This document shows, piece by piece, positions 8,447 through 16,450 of a DNA stretch of 64,000 nucleotides. Origin of the DNA: Gordonia hongkongensis (GTDB lineage: Bacteria > Actinomycetota > Actinomycetes > Mycobacteriales > Mycobacteriaceae). Position 1 is the stretch's first letter. Each line of letters begins with the position of its first letter. Position numbers and translations under genes: made by a program. The stretch is from the NCBI RefSeq assembly GCF_023078355.1, contig NZ_CP095552.1, forward strand, positions 1,426,001 to 1,490,000, written 5' to 3'. The notes under the pieces are model-generated. The model saw nothing but the letters and a program-made list of their open reading frames with translations. It was not told the DNA's origin and made no database searches.

Positions 8447-8995
8447 ATGGAGTTCGAATACCACTGCGAGATAATCACCTTCGTCGTCTCGCCGAAGCAC
8501 GCCTACTTCGGTAGGCCGAAGGACGGCCCGGCCGACGAGGTCGAGACCCGCACCCCAGACTCGGTGGAGATCGTCGCCGACAAGGGGATTCGTGGTGATC
8601 GCTTCTACGGAATCCGGGCCCACACCGAGGCGGCCATGACGTTTCTGGCGCTCGAAGCATGGATGGCGGCGGCGGCTGACGCCGATCCGGTTCTGGCCCG
8701 CCGCAACGTCGTCGTGCGTGGTGTCGAGCTCGATCCGTTGCGGGGACGCGAGTTCGAGCTGGACACCGGGTCGGGTCCGATCCGGTTCCGCGGCGGACGC
8801 CCTGCTCATCCGTGTTCGTGGATGGACACCGTTGCCGGGGACGGGGTGCGCAAAGCCCTGATCGGACGTGGTGGACTTCGGACGCAACCGCTGACGTCGG
8901 GGACGCTGAGCGTCGGTCCCGCGGTCTTGCGCACCGACGTCGAACTCGACGCCGCCCGCGCCGCCGACCAGGTGCGGCGGGCGCAGCCGATGTAG
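8447..8995 (+). CDS. MOSC-domain protein
   Basis: 182 residues, ATG nine bases after the preceding stop, so probably the last gene of the flavin operon. The sequence has the MOSC pattern: IVADKGIRGDRFYG near residues 41-55, ARRNVVVRGVEL around residues 85-96, and a conserved Cys in HPCSWMD near residue 125. MOSC domains bind molybdenum cofactor or handle sulfur in metal-sulfur cluster assembly. The protein is small and lacks the N-terminal barrel of mARC/YiiM-type enzymes, so substrate and partner are unclear. It could be an independent enzyme that merely shares the transcript. Confidence 0.75.
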   Translation: MEFEYHCEIITFVVSPKHAYFGRPKDGPADEVETRTPDSVEIVADKGIRGDRFYGIRAHTEAAMTFLALEAWMAAAADADPVLARRNVVVRGVELDPLRGREFELDTGSGPIRFRGGRPAHPCSWMDTVAGDGVRKALIGRGGLRTQPLTSGTLSVGPAVLRTDVELDAARAADQVRRAQPM

Positions 8996-9024
8996 CGAGG
9001 GGCGACGATGGTCTGCCCCGCGGA

Positions 9025-9058
9025 CTCCGTTCCCCTCTACATGTGGAGGGGAACGGAG
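9025..9058. terminator. Strong hairpin after the MOSC gene
   Basis: A perfect 13-bp stem (CTCCGTTCCCCTC with its complement) and an 8-base loop, starting 30 bases after the MOSC stop. There is no run of T after it, as is common for actinobacterial terminators. The rest of 8996-9160 holds nothing else recognisable. Confidence 0.65.
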
Positions 9059-9160
9059 CCGACTGCTATGTCTCTGTGGAGTTGTCAAGGGACGGATGCG
9101 GTCCCGGGGTGTGGCCCGGGTTCGGAAGGTGCTACGCGAAAGTGTGTGTCGGACGGCCGG

Positions 9161-10399
9161 TCAGGCGGCGTCGTCGAGTCGCATGGTGCGGCGGTTGTAG
9201 GCCGGTAGCGGTCGGCGGTGCGGGTCGATATTGGCGGGCGGGACGAGCCACGGGTGGCGGTCGAAACCCATGACAATGTCCCAGCCGTGATGGTGGACCT
9301 GGGTGTGGCAGCGTTGGCAGAGCAGGCAGCCGTTGTCGAGGTCGGTGGGTCCACCCTCGGCCCACGACTTGATGTGATGCACCTGCGTATGGGACGGCGG
9401 TGCACCACATTTGACGCAGCACGCGTCGCGGACGATGATCGCTTTGCGTAGGTGTGACGGATACAACCGGCGGGTGTGACCCATCTGTAGTGGTACGCCC
9501 TCACTATCGAGGATGATCTCCGTGAGCGAGCCGTCGCACGAGACCTGTTTCGCGGTGGCATGGCTGACCGATCCGGTCCACGGCAGCGTTGCGAGGTCTC
9601 CGGTCGCGGGGATGGTCAGCATCAATTGAGTGCGCGGGGAACCAACGGTATCGAGGGTAGCGCCGATCGCGGCTTGGTCGAGGATCAACTCGAAGGCGTC
9701 GGCGCGGCGTTGCTCGGCGGTGCGTCGATCTTCGGCGCCGTCGGGTTCGGGCCTGGGGCACGAGCGCTCATCGATCATCGTCAGGAACTTCTCGCCGACC
9801 ACCTGGGTGAGCTCGGCGCGGACTTCGACGCGGCCGTCGTCGGTGGTGTGTGCGTTCACCGAGTTCAAGCTTGCATCGTCCGACGCTCGGATTCCTGCGC
9901 CACAAGCATCGGCGAGAGCGTTGCCGATGACGTGAGCATGCTTGAGCACCTCAGTCGGTGTTGCACCGGATAGTGCTTGGGCGATGAGTTCGATCTCAAA
10001 CCGCGAGCGCTCGTCGCCGGAAAGCGCCTCACCACAACGTCTATCGAGCTCGTTCATGCCGCGGACGATGGCATCGACGACCTCGCCGGACTGCCGCCCA
10101 TCGGCGGTATGACGCGCCAAAGCGGGCAGGTTGGGCAGCGCGTCGACACTCCGCATGGTGCGGAGGGCGGAGGCCGGCGCATGTCCAGACTCGATCAGCA
10201 GCTTCTTGGTGGTGCTACCGGTCTTCTGTGCGACTCCGAGGGCGTCGAGTTGCGCTGCGTGCGCGGCGATCTGGTGGTCTGCGAGGTTGCGGATCAGGCG
10301 CCACGTGTCGAGGGCGTCGAATGTTGCTCTGCCCGTTGGGTCGTCGGTGGGTGGGGTGGTTCCGATGAGTTGATCGAGGAGAGTGGCTAGCTCTGGCAT
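9161..10399 (-). CDS. DUF222 / HNH endonuclease family protein (13E12-repeat type)
   Basis: 412 residues from the ATG at 10399, chosen because GGAG lies just before it and MPELATLLDQL is a typical family start. Residues about 15-290 are DUF222; the C-terminus holds an HNH nuclease with paired Cys (CVKCG, CQRC) and the core HHIKSWAEGGPTDLDNG near residue 340. This family forms the REP13E12 repeats of mycobacteria, is multi-copy in actinomycetes and hosts phage attachment sites. The protein is intact with no broken metal or catalytic residue seen. It sits alone between the flavin operon and proline catabolism, with inverted repeats upstream. Whether the element still moves cannot be judged from one copy. 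Confidence 0.85.
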   Translation of the reverse strand: MPELATLLDQLIGTTPPTDDPTGRATFDALDTWRLIRNLADHQIAAHAAQLDALGVAQKTGSTTKKLLIESGHAPASALRTMRSVDALPNLPALARHTADGRQSGEVVDAIVRGMNELDRRCGEALSGDERSRFEIELIAQALSGATPTEVLKHAHVIGNALADACGAGIRASDDASLNSVNAHTTDDGRVEVRAELTQVVGEKFLTMIDERSCPRPEPDGAEDRRTAEQRRADAFELILDQAAIGATLDTVGSPRTQLMLTIPATGDLATLPWTGSVSHATAKQVSCDGSLTEIILDSEGVPLQMGHTRRLYPSHLRKAIIVRDACCVKCGAPPSHTQVHHIKSWAEGGPTDLDNGCLLCQRCHTQVHHHGWDIVMGFDRHPWLVPPANIDPHRRPLPAYNRRTMRLDDAA

Positions 10400-10772
10400 G
10401 ACTCCAAGGTACAGGAACATTCGTTCGATTTCGAGGGTTTTCCACAAGCCGAGAACCGCGAATTCGTCCGCTGTGCAGTGTTTTTGGTTGACAGTGCGTC
10501 GATTCGCGTTGACTGTCGGGACTATCTCGCGTATCTGCCCGAATTGTGACCGACAGACTTCAACTCGACTCCCAGACCTCGATCGAAGTCTGCCGGTCGA
10601 GTTGAAGTCTGGCGGTCGCCGGCCCACCGCCCTCTGGTAGTTGCTGTGCTCGACCCCGCGGGCGGCTTTCAGCGCTCCGGCAACCGCAGATCCAGCGTTT
10701 CGGATCCGGAAGCAGTGGCCCAGTGCCGCACAGTCAACGAAAACCGACGCACAGTCGACTGGTCGGGGGGCC
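10400..10772. repeat. 373-bp gene-free stretch with two sets of inverted repeats
   Basis: No credible coding frame. A 29-bp repeat at 10488-10516 (ending GCGTTGACTGT) recurs inverted at 10730-10758 with 24 of 29 bases matching. Between them a 20-bp inverted pair (10550-10569 and 10596-10615, one mismatch, core AGACTTCAACTCGAC) can form a long hairpin. The outer right copy lies 15 bases beyond the pruB stop. The arrangement resembles a small non-autonomous element or the edge of the DUF222 repeat; the hairpin may also terminate pruB transcripts. Confidence 0.6.
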
Positions 10773-11723
10773 TCATCCGGCCAGCGCGCGCAGAAAGAAC
10801 CCCAGGTTCGCCGGACGTTCGGCCAGGCGTCGGACCAGGTACCCGTACCACTGCTCGCCGTAGGGGATGTAGACCCGGACGCGTGCGCCGGCGGCTGCCA
10901 ACCGGCGCTGCTCGTCGGCCCGTATTCCGTACAGCATCTGGTGTTCCCAGCTGTCCGGCGCGCGACCGAATTCGTCGGCGAGGATTCTCGCGGCGTCGAT
11001 CATCCTGGGGTCGTGGCTGGCGACCATCGGATAACCGGAGCCCTTCATCAGTATCCGGAGGCACCGCTGATAGCTGTCGTCGACCTGGCGGCGGTCGGTG
11101 AACGCGACCGCGGGCGGTTCGGCATAAGCGCCTTTACACAACCGGATTCGGGCGCCCGACGCCGCGAATTCGGCGCAGTCGTCCTCGGTGCGGCGCAGGC
11201 AGGCCTGCAGCACGGTCCCGGTCTCCGGGAACTCGGAGCGCAACGACCGCACGATCGCCAGCCGCTGGTCGACGGTGGTGTGATCCTCGGCGTCCACGGT
11301 GACCACGACGTCCAGGCCATCGGCCGCCTCGACGATCGTGCGCGCGTTCTCCTCGGCGATCTTCGCGCCGTGCTCCGGCAGTGCGAGACCGAGCGCGGTC
11401 AGCTTCAGCGACACCTCCAACGACCCGGCAGGTGCCGGACGGCGTCCCGACAGAGACTCGAGCAGAGCCAGATACGCGGTCACCGTGGCGTCCGCCTGGG
11501 ATTCGTCGAGGGTGTCCTCGCCCAGGAAGTCGACCGAGACGGAGAGTCCGTCGGCGAGTTCGGCCCCGACGGCGGCCATGGCGGCGTCGAGCGACTCGCC
11601 CGGCACGAATCGGCGGACCACTCGTCCGGTGACCGGCCACCGCTGGGACGCGTCCTTGATCCGCTCGCTGCGCGATGCCGCGACGATCGCGGGCCGCAGC
11701 ACGGTGTCGAAGACGGACCCCAT
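10773..11723 (-). CDS. pruB: Proline dehydrogenase
   Basis: 316 residues, a monofunctional PRODH (FAD-dependent beta/alpha barrel) that oxidises L-proline to pyrroline-5-carboxylate at the membrane face. Visible landmarks are SLKLTALG, VTVDAEDHTTVDQRL, QACLRRTEDD, IRLCKGAYAE and, near the end, EHQMLYGIR, all conserved in the barrel. The ATG at 11723 overlaps the stop of the P5C dehydrogenase gene by one base; a GTG one codon earlier (11726) is equally possible and would give a GTGA overlap. The two enzymes are therefore translated as a coupled pair and hand the unstable intermediate from one to the next. Confidence 0.93.
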   Translation of the reverse strand: MGSVFDTVLRPAIVAASRSERIKDASQRWPVTGRVVRRFVPGESLDAAMAAVGAELADGLSVSVDFLGEDTLDESQADATVTAYLALLESLSGRRPAPAGSLEVSLKLTALGLALPEHGAKIAEENARTIVEAADGLDVVVTVDAEDHTTVDQRLAIVRSLRSEFPETGTVLQACLRRTEDDCAEFAASGARIRLCKGAYAEPPAVAFTDRRQVDDSYQRCLRILMKGSGYPMVASHDPRMIDAARILADEFGRAPDSWEHQMLYGIRADEQRRLAAAGARVRVYIPYGEQWYGYLVRRLAERPANLGFFLRALAG

Positions 11724-13369
11724 CACAGCGCCGTCCAGTCGGCGACCATGTGCGGGTACGACGAGGTGGTGGGAGGTGAGAAGGTCTCCTTGATCGTGCG
11801 GGTCGAGGTCCAGCGCATCAGGTTCTGCTTCGACCCGGCTTTATCGTTGGTTCCCGACGCCCGGCCGCCGCCGAAGGGTTGCTGCCCGACCACGGCGCCG
11901 GTCGGCTTGTCATTGACGTAGAAGTTGCCCGCCGCGTTCCGCAGCCGGTCGGAGGCGAGCGCGACCGCGGCGACATCGGTCGCCATGACCGACCCCGTCA
12001 GTGCGTACTGCGCCGTCGAATCGACCAGGCCGAGAATGGTCTCGTAGTCGGCGTCGTCGTAGACGTGAACCGCGAGGATCGGACCGAAGTACTCTATGGC
12101 GAACGCCTCGTCGGTCGGGTCGTCGGACACCAAGACCGTGGGTCGGACGAAGTACCCCTCGGTGTCATCGCAGACGCCGCCGACCGCGACGGTCAGCGAC
12201 GCCGACGACTTGGCCCGGTCGATGGCCGCGACCTGCTTGTCGAACGCGCGCCGATCGATCATCGCACCACCGAAGTTCGTCAGATCTCGGACGTCGCCAT
12301 AGGCGAGTTCGTCGGCCTCGCCGAGGAACTCGTCACCCATCCGCTCCCACACCGACCTGGCGACATACGCGCGCGACGCCGCCGAACACTTCTGTCCCTG
12401 GTACTCGAAAGCGCCGCGCGTCAACGCCGTTCGCAACGCATGAGGTTCGGCCGAGGCGTGCGCGACGATGAAGTCCTTGCCACCGGTCTCGCCGACGAGG
12501 CGCGGGTAGTTCCGGTAGTGCTCGATGTTGGCACCGACCTCACGCCACAGATGACGGAACGTCCTCGTCGACCCGGTGAAATGGATCCCGGCCAGATCCT
12601 CATCGGCGAGAACGACATCCGAGACCGCGGCACCGTCGCCGTGGACGAGGTTGATCACCCCGGGCGGCAATCCGGCGGCCTCGAGCAGCGCCATGGTCAG
12701 CTGCGCGGAGTACGCCTGGGTGGGGGAGGGTTTCCAGACGACGGTGTTGCCCATCAACACGGGGGCGGTGGGCAGATTGGCGGCGATGGCGGTGAAGTTG
12801 AACGGGGTCACGGCGTAGACGAACCCGTCCAGTGGACGGTGGTCGAGCCGGTTCCACACCCCGGGCGACGACTCCGGTTGCTCGGCGAGGATCTCACGCG
12901 CGAAGGCGACGTTGAACCGCCAGAAGTCGACGAGCTCGCAAGGGGCGTCGATCTCGGCCTGCTGCACCGACTTCGACTGACCGAGCATCGTCGCCGCCGC
13001 GATCCGCTCGCGCCACGGCCCGGCCAGCAGCTCGGCGGCGCGCAGGATCACGGCCGCGCGGTCGTCGAAGCTCGTGTGAGCCCAGTCGGGGGCGGCGGCG
13101 CGAGCGGCGTCCACCGCGGCGCGGGCGTCGTCGTGGGTGGCGTTGGTGATGAAGCCGAGTACCTCGCGGTGTGCGTGGGGCTGGACGACGTCGATCTCCT
13201 CACCCGCCCCGAGGCTCAGGTGGCCGCCGATGATGTGCGGGAACTCGCGGCGGCCGGCATGCGACTGTCGCGCCAGCTCGTCGACGATGCGCGCACGCTC
13301 GGGCGAACCGGGGGCATAGCTGTGGACGGGTTCGTTCGACGGTCGAGGGGGAGTGGTGATGGCATCCAT
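11723..13369 (-). CDS. pruA: L-glutamate gamma-semialdehyde (P5C) dehydrogenase
   Basis: 548 residues, the expected size. It oxidises pyrroline-5-carboxylate/glutamate semialdehyde to glutamate with NAD+. Motifs: YAVTPFNFTA (cofactor loop), GIHFTGST, the base Glu in LVGETGGKDF (about residue 293) and the nucleophile Cys in YQGQKCSAASR (about residue 327), then EYFGPILAV. The ATG at 13369 is the first in frame; the next gene on the other strand begins 74 bases away. It heads a two-gene operon with pruB and converts proline to glutamate as a carbon and nitrogen source. Confidence 0.94.
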   Translation of the reverse strand: MDAITTPPRPSNEPVHSYAPGSPERARIVDELARQSHAGRREFPHIIGGHLSLGAGEEIDVVQPHAHREVLGFITNATHDDARAAVDAARAAAPDWAHTSFDDRAAVILRAAELLAGPWRERIAAATMLGQSKSVQQAEIDAPCELVDFWRFNVAFAREILAEQPESSPGVWNRLDHRPLDGFVYAVTPFNFTAIAANLPTAPVLMGNTVVWKPSPTQAYSAQLTMALLEAAGLPPGVINLVHGDGAAVSDVVLADEDLAGIHFTGSTRTFRHLWREVGANIEHYRNYPRLVGETGGKDFIVAHASAEPHALRTALTRGAFEYQGQKCSAASRAYVARSVWERMGDEFLGEADELAYGDVRDLTNFGGAMIDRRAFDKQVAAIDRAKSSASLTVAVGGVCDDTEGYFVRPTVLVSDDPTDEAFAIEYFGPILAVHVYDDADYETILGLVDSTAQYALTGSVMATDVAAVALASDRLRNAAGNFYVNDKPTGAVVGQQPFGGGRASGTNDKAGSKQNLMRWTSTRTIKETFSPPTTSSYPHMVADWTAL

Positions 13370-13443
13370 GACCTCAGTCCACCGTCCCTTTCGACGTCGC
13401 GATATGGCCGATCAGCCGAGGTGGGTCTCGTAGTCTTGTCCGT

Positions 13444-15042
13444 ATGGACAAGACGGCCGGTATCGCGCTCGGGCGGTTGGTCCTCGCCCTTGACCAGACC
13501 GTCGCGACCCTGGTCTCGTCGCCCCGCGGTCTCGACGCGCCGGTGTCGACGATGGCGATGGTCGACGCCGACGACGTGCACTACGGGCTCGGGCACGCCG
13601 CCCGACCCGCCGACCTGTTCCTCCTGGTCGGACTCGCCGACGACGTCGTCGTGGAGTGGCTCGGCGGCCTCGGCGCGCACCGCCCGGTCGCCGTACTGGC
13701 CAAGAACCCCGCACAGACCCTGGTCGGCCTCGCCGATCGACTGGGCATCGCGGTCATCGCCATCGATCCGCACGCCCGCTGGGAACGCATCTACAACCTC
13801 GTCACCCGGGTGCTCGACGCCGCACGCGGCGCGGTCGGGAGCGGCGAGTCCATGGAGTCGGGAAGCACCGGCGACCTGTTCGAGCTCGCCGCGGAGGTCG
13901 CCCGCCGGACCGGTGGTCTGGTGAGCATCGAGAACGAGCACGCGCACGTCCTCGCCTACAGCTCGGCTGGCGAGGAGGCCGACGAGTTGCGCAGACTGTC
14001 GATCCTGGGCCGCGAGGGGCCGCCGGAGATGCTGGCCTGGTTGCGGGAGTGGGGCGTGATGGACGCGGTCCGGAAGTCGTCCGGAGTCGTGATGGTCGAC
14101 GCACGCACCGATCTCGGACTTCGGCCGCGTCGCGCGGTCGCCATCCGTCCGGCGTCGGGCCCACACAGCGATCGCTCCGACGTCCTGATGGGGGTCGTCT
14201 GGCTGCAGGAGGGGTCGCGCCCGCCGGCCCGCGACACCGACGAGGTACTCGTCGGCGCCGCAGCTGTGGCGGCCCGGGTGATCTCGCGACGGCGTTCGGC
14301 AGGCTCCGACCACGATCAGCGGGTCCGGCGACTCCTCGGTGTCGGCGGAGTCCCGGTCGACACAGACCACCTCGCCGCCCAGCTCGGCATCGCGCCGACC
14401 GCCACGGTGACGGTCGTGGGGTTCACGGCCCCCGACGGCATCCGCGCCGGGCAGGTCTCGGCACTCATGCTGCACGCCAGCGCTTTCAGTCGGCTGTCGG
14501 TCACGGTCACGATCGGTGACCGCGCGTACGTCGTGCTCCCAGGCGTCCCGCTCGACGACGCCGTCACGTGGGCGCGGATCTCCGTCGATGCCGCCGACCG
14601 CCAGTTCGCCGTGTCGGCACGCGCAGTCGTCGCCGGCCCCGACACCATCGCCGCCGCAACCGATCTGCGCTCTGCGATCGATCGTGTCCTCGACGCCGCC
14701 GGTCGCGACGCCGACCTGATCGACGACGTCACCACCGTCGAGCGATCCCGCACCGGGGTGCTGCTCGCCGAGATCATCGGATTGCTCTCGGAGAACCCCG
14801 ATCTCGTCGACAGTCGAGTCGCCGGGCTCGCGGAGCTCGACGCTCGCAGCGGCAGCGAGTTCACCGCGTCGTTGCGCGCCTACCTCGACCATTTCGGTGA
14901 CGTCCGCGCGGCGGCGGCGGCGCTGCACGTCCATCCGAACACCTTGCGCTACCGCATCCGTCGAGTGCAGACCCTGACCGGGATTGATCTCGACGACCCG
15001 GCGACGCGTCTCGTCGTGGCACTGTCCCTGCGTGTCCGGTGA
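13444..15042 (+). CDS. PucR/CdaR-type transcriptional regulator, probable activator of pruAB
   Basis: 532 residues, divergent from pruAB with 74 bases between the starts. Residues 1-130 are a PucR N-terminal domain, the middle is a GAF-like/GGDEF-related region, and the C-terminus carries the PucR helix-turn-helix: RAYLDHFGDVRAAAAALHVH followed by PNTLRYRIRRV at about residues 477-510. In mycobacteria a regulator of this kind next to the same operon (PruC) activates proline catabolism in response to proline. Position and domain make the same role likely here, although no operator could be picked out in the short shared promoter. Confidence 0.85.
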   Translation: MDKTAGIALGRLVLALDQTVATLVSSPRGLDAPVSTMAMVDADDVHYGLGHAARPADLFLLVGLADDVVVEWLGGLGAHRPVAVLAKNPAQTLVGLADRLGIAVIAIDPHARWERIYNLVTRVLDAARGAVGSGESMESGSTGDLFELAAEVARRTGGLVSIENEHAHVLAYSSAGEEADELRRLSILGREGPPEMLAWLREWGVMDAVRKSSGVVMVDARTDLGLRPRRAVAIRPASGPHSDRSDVLMGVVWLQEGSRPPARDTDEVLVGAAAVAARVISRRRSAGSDHDQRVRRLLGVGGVPVDTDHLAAQLGIAPTATVTVVGFTAPDGIRAGQVSALMLHASAFSRLSVTVTIGDRAYVVLPGVPLDDAVTWARISVDAADRQFAVSARAVVAGPDTIAAATDLRSAIDRVLDAAGRDADLIDDVTTVERSRTGVLLAEIIGLLSENPDLVDSRVAGLAELDARSGSEFTASLRAYLDHFGDVRAAAAALHVHPNTLRYRIRRVQTLTGIDLDDPATRLVVALSLRVR

Positions 15043-15117
15043 GAGTCGCTGCGCCCCCGAGTCCCACCCCGACCGAGTGCCACCGCGCCCGGCCGGCCGC
15101 TGGGTACCGTGGCGCCC

Positions 15118-15996
15118 ATGCCCTCATCGTCGAAGTCCCTGTCCGACCTGACCGGCTCGCGGGTCGTCGTCACCGGTGCGACGAACGGTATCGGGATGGC
15201 CACCGCCCGCGCGCTGGCCCGGGCCGGTGTGCAGGTGGTCCTGGCCGTCCGCGACACCGATCTCGGCGCCCGGCGCGCACGGGAATTCGGCGGTGACTGC
15301 GAGGTGATCCGGCTCGATCTCGCCGACCTCGCCTCGGTGCGGACCTTCGCCGAGGAACTCGACGGTCCGGTCGATGTGCTGGTCAACAACGCCGGCATGT
15401 TCCCGCATCAGCATCGGACGACGCGGGACGGTTTCGAACTCGGCATGGGCACCAATTTCCTCGGGCCGTTCGCCCTGACCAATCTGCTCCTGCCGCGCAT
15501 CAGGCGGCAGATCGTGTCGGTGGGTTCGGAGGGGCATCGCCGCGCCCGCATCGACCCCGCCGACCTGGACCTCCGACGCACACGGTGGTCGTCGCCGCGG
15601 GCCTACACCGGGTCGAAACTCGCGGTGATGCTGTGGGGCCTCGAACTCGACCGACGGTTGCGCGACGTCGGGTCGCCGGTGACCTCGATGCTCACCGATC
15701 CCGGCTGGGCCGCGTCGAACATCTCGAACAAGCCGGGCCTGGGCGTTCTGCACCGCGCGGCGCAGGGCCTGGCGGGTGTCGTCGGCAACGATCTCGACGC
15801 CGGCGCGGCACCCACCCTGCACTGCCTGGCCGAGCCGATCCCGCCGGGCAGCTACGTGGGGGTCGACGGACCGTGGGGACTGCGCGGCCGACCGGTGCTG
15901 TCGGGCCGATCGCTCACGGCGTGCGACTACGAGCTGGCCGGTCGACTCTGGACCGAGGCCGAGGCCCGCACCGGTACCCGGTGGCCGCTGGGGTAG
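15118..15996 (+). CDS. Short-chain dehydrogenase/reductase (retinol-dehydrogenase-like)
   Basis: 292 residues. Classical SDR: TGATNGIGMATA nucleotide motif near residue 18, NNAGMFPHQH near residue 88 and the active-site YTGSK. The usual catalytic Ser lies in IVSVGSEGH. The ATG at 15118 is preferred; a GTG three codons upstream (15109) is possible. It follows the PucR gene on the same strand by 75 bases, but no functional tie to proline metabolism is evident. The substrate cannot be deduced; the closest families act on retinoid- or steroid-like hydrophobic alcohols. Confidence 0.85.
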   Translation: MPSSSKSLSDLTGSRVVVTGATNGIGMATARALARAGVQVVLAVRDTDLGARRAREFGGDCEVIRLDLADLASVRTFAEELDGPVDVLVNNAGMFPHQHRTTRDGFELGMGTNFLGPFALTNLLLPRIRRQIVSVGSEGHRRARIDPADLDLRRTRWSSPRAYTGSKLAVMLWGLELDRRLRDVGSPVTSMLTDPGWAASNISNKPGLGVLHRAAQGLAGVVGNDLDAGAAPTLHCLAEPIPPGSYVGVDGPWGLRGRPVLSGRSLTACDYELAGRLWTEAEARTGTRWPLG

Positions 15997-16016
15997 GGCC
16001 CACGTGCCCTGCCGGA

Positions 16017-16430
16017 TCACGCCGGATCGGTCAGTCGATCCGACAGCTGAGCGGTGAGTTCGTGCGCATATTCCAGTTGCCGCTCGAGCTTTTCGCACGC
16101 CAATCGTGCGCGCTGCCGGAACTCCGCGACCTCCTCGAGTGCCGTCCGCCGGTCCGCCGGCGCCGCGTCGGAGTCGTCGAGGACACTCTCGGCGTGCAGG
16201 AGTGCGCGCATGTCGTCGAGGGTGAAACCGAGAGGCTTCATCCGCCGGATCACGAACAGCCGATCGATGTCGGCCCGGGTGTACAGCCGGAAGCCCCCGG
16301 CCGAGCGGGCGGACGGGACGACCAGACCGACCTCGTCGTAGTGGCGGATCGTCTTGATGGACAACCCGGTTTCCGTTGCCACCGTGCCGATCTGCAGGTG
16401 CTCGGCGGTGTCGGTCCCGTCGTCGGTCAC
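16017..16430 (-). CDS. MerR-family transcriptional regulator
   Basis: 137 residues, GTG start. Residues 13-80 are a MerR winged helix (IGTVATETGLSIKTIRHYDEVGLV), followed by a coiled-coil dimerisation helix with many Arg and Glu. There is a single Cys (RLACEK), so the two- or three-Cys metal site of MerR, CueR or ZntR is missing and the effector is unlikely to be a thiol-bound metal. It lies 20 bases downstream of the SulP gene, in the same operon, and a MerR-type dyad precedes that operon, which suggests control of its own expression and of the transporter. Confidence 0.85.
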   Translation of the reverse strand: MTDDGTDTAEHLQIGTVATETGLSIKTIRHYDEVGLVVPSARSAGGFRLYTRADIDRLFVIRRMKPLGFTLDDMRALLHAESVLDDSDAAPADRRTALEEVAEFRQRARLACEKLERQLEYAHELTAQLSDRLTDPA

Positions 16431-16450
16431 GACCTGTCCTCTCTACCCGG

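Noticed and set aside
15995..16010. AGGGC/GCCCT hairpin between the SDR and MerR genes
   Set aside because: Only a five-base stem, expected often by chance at this GC content.
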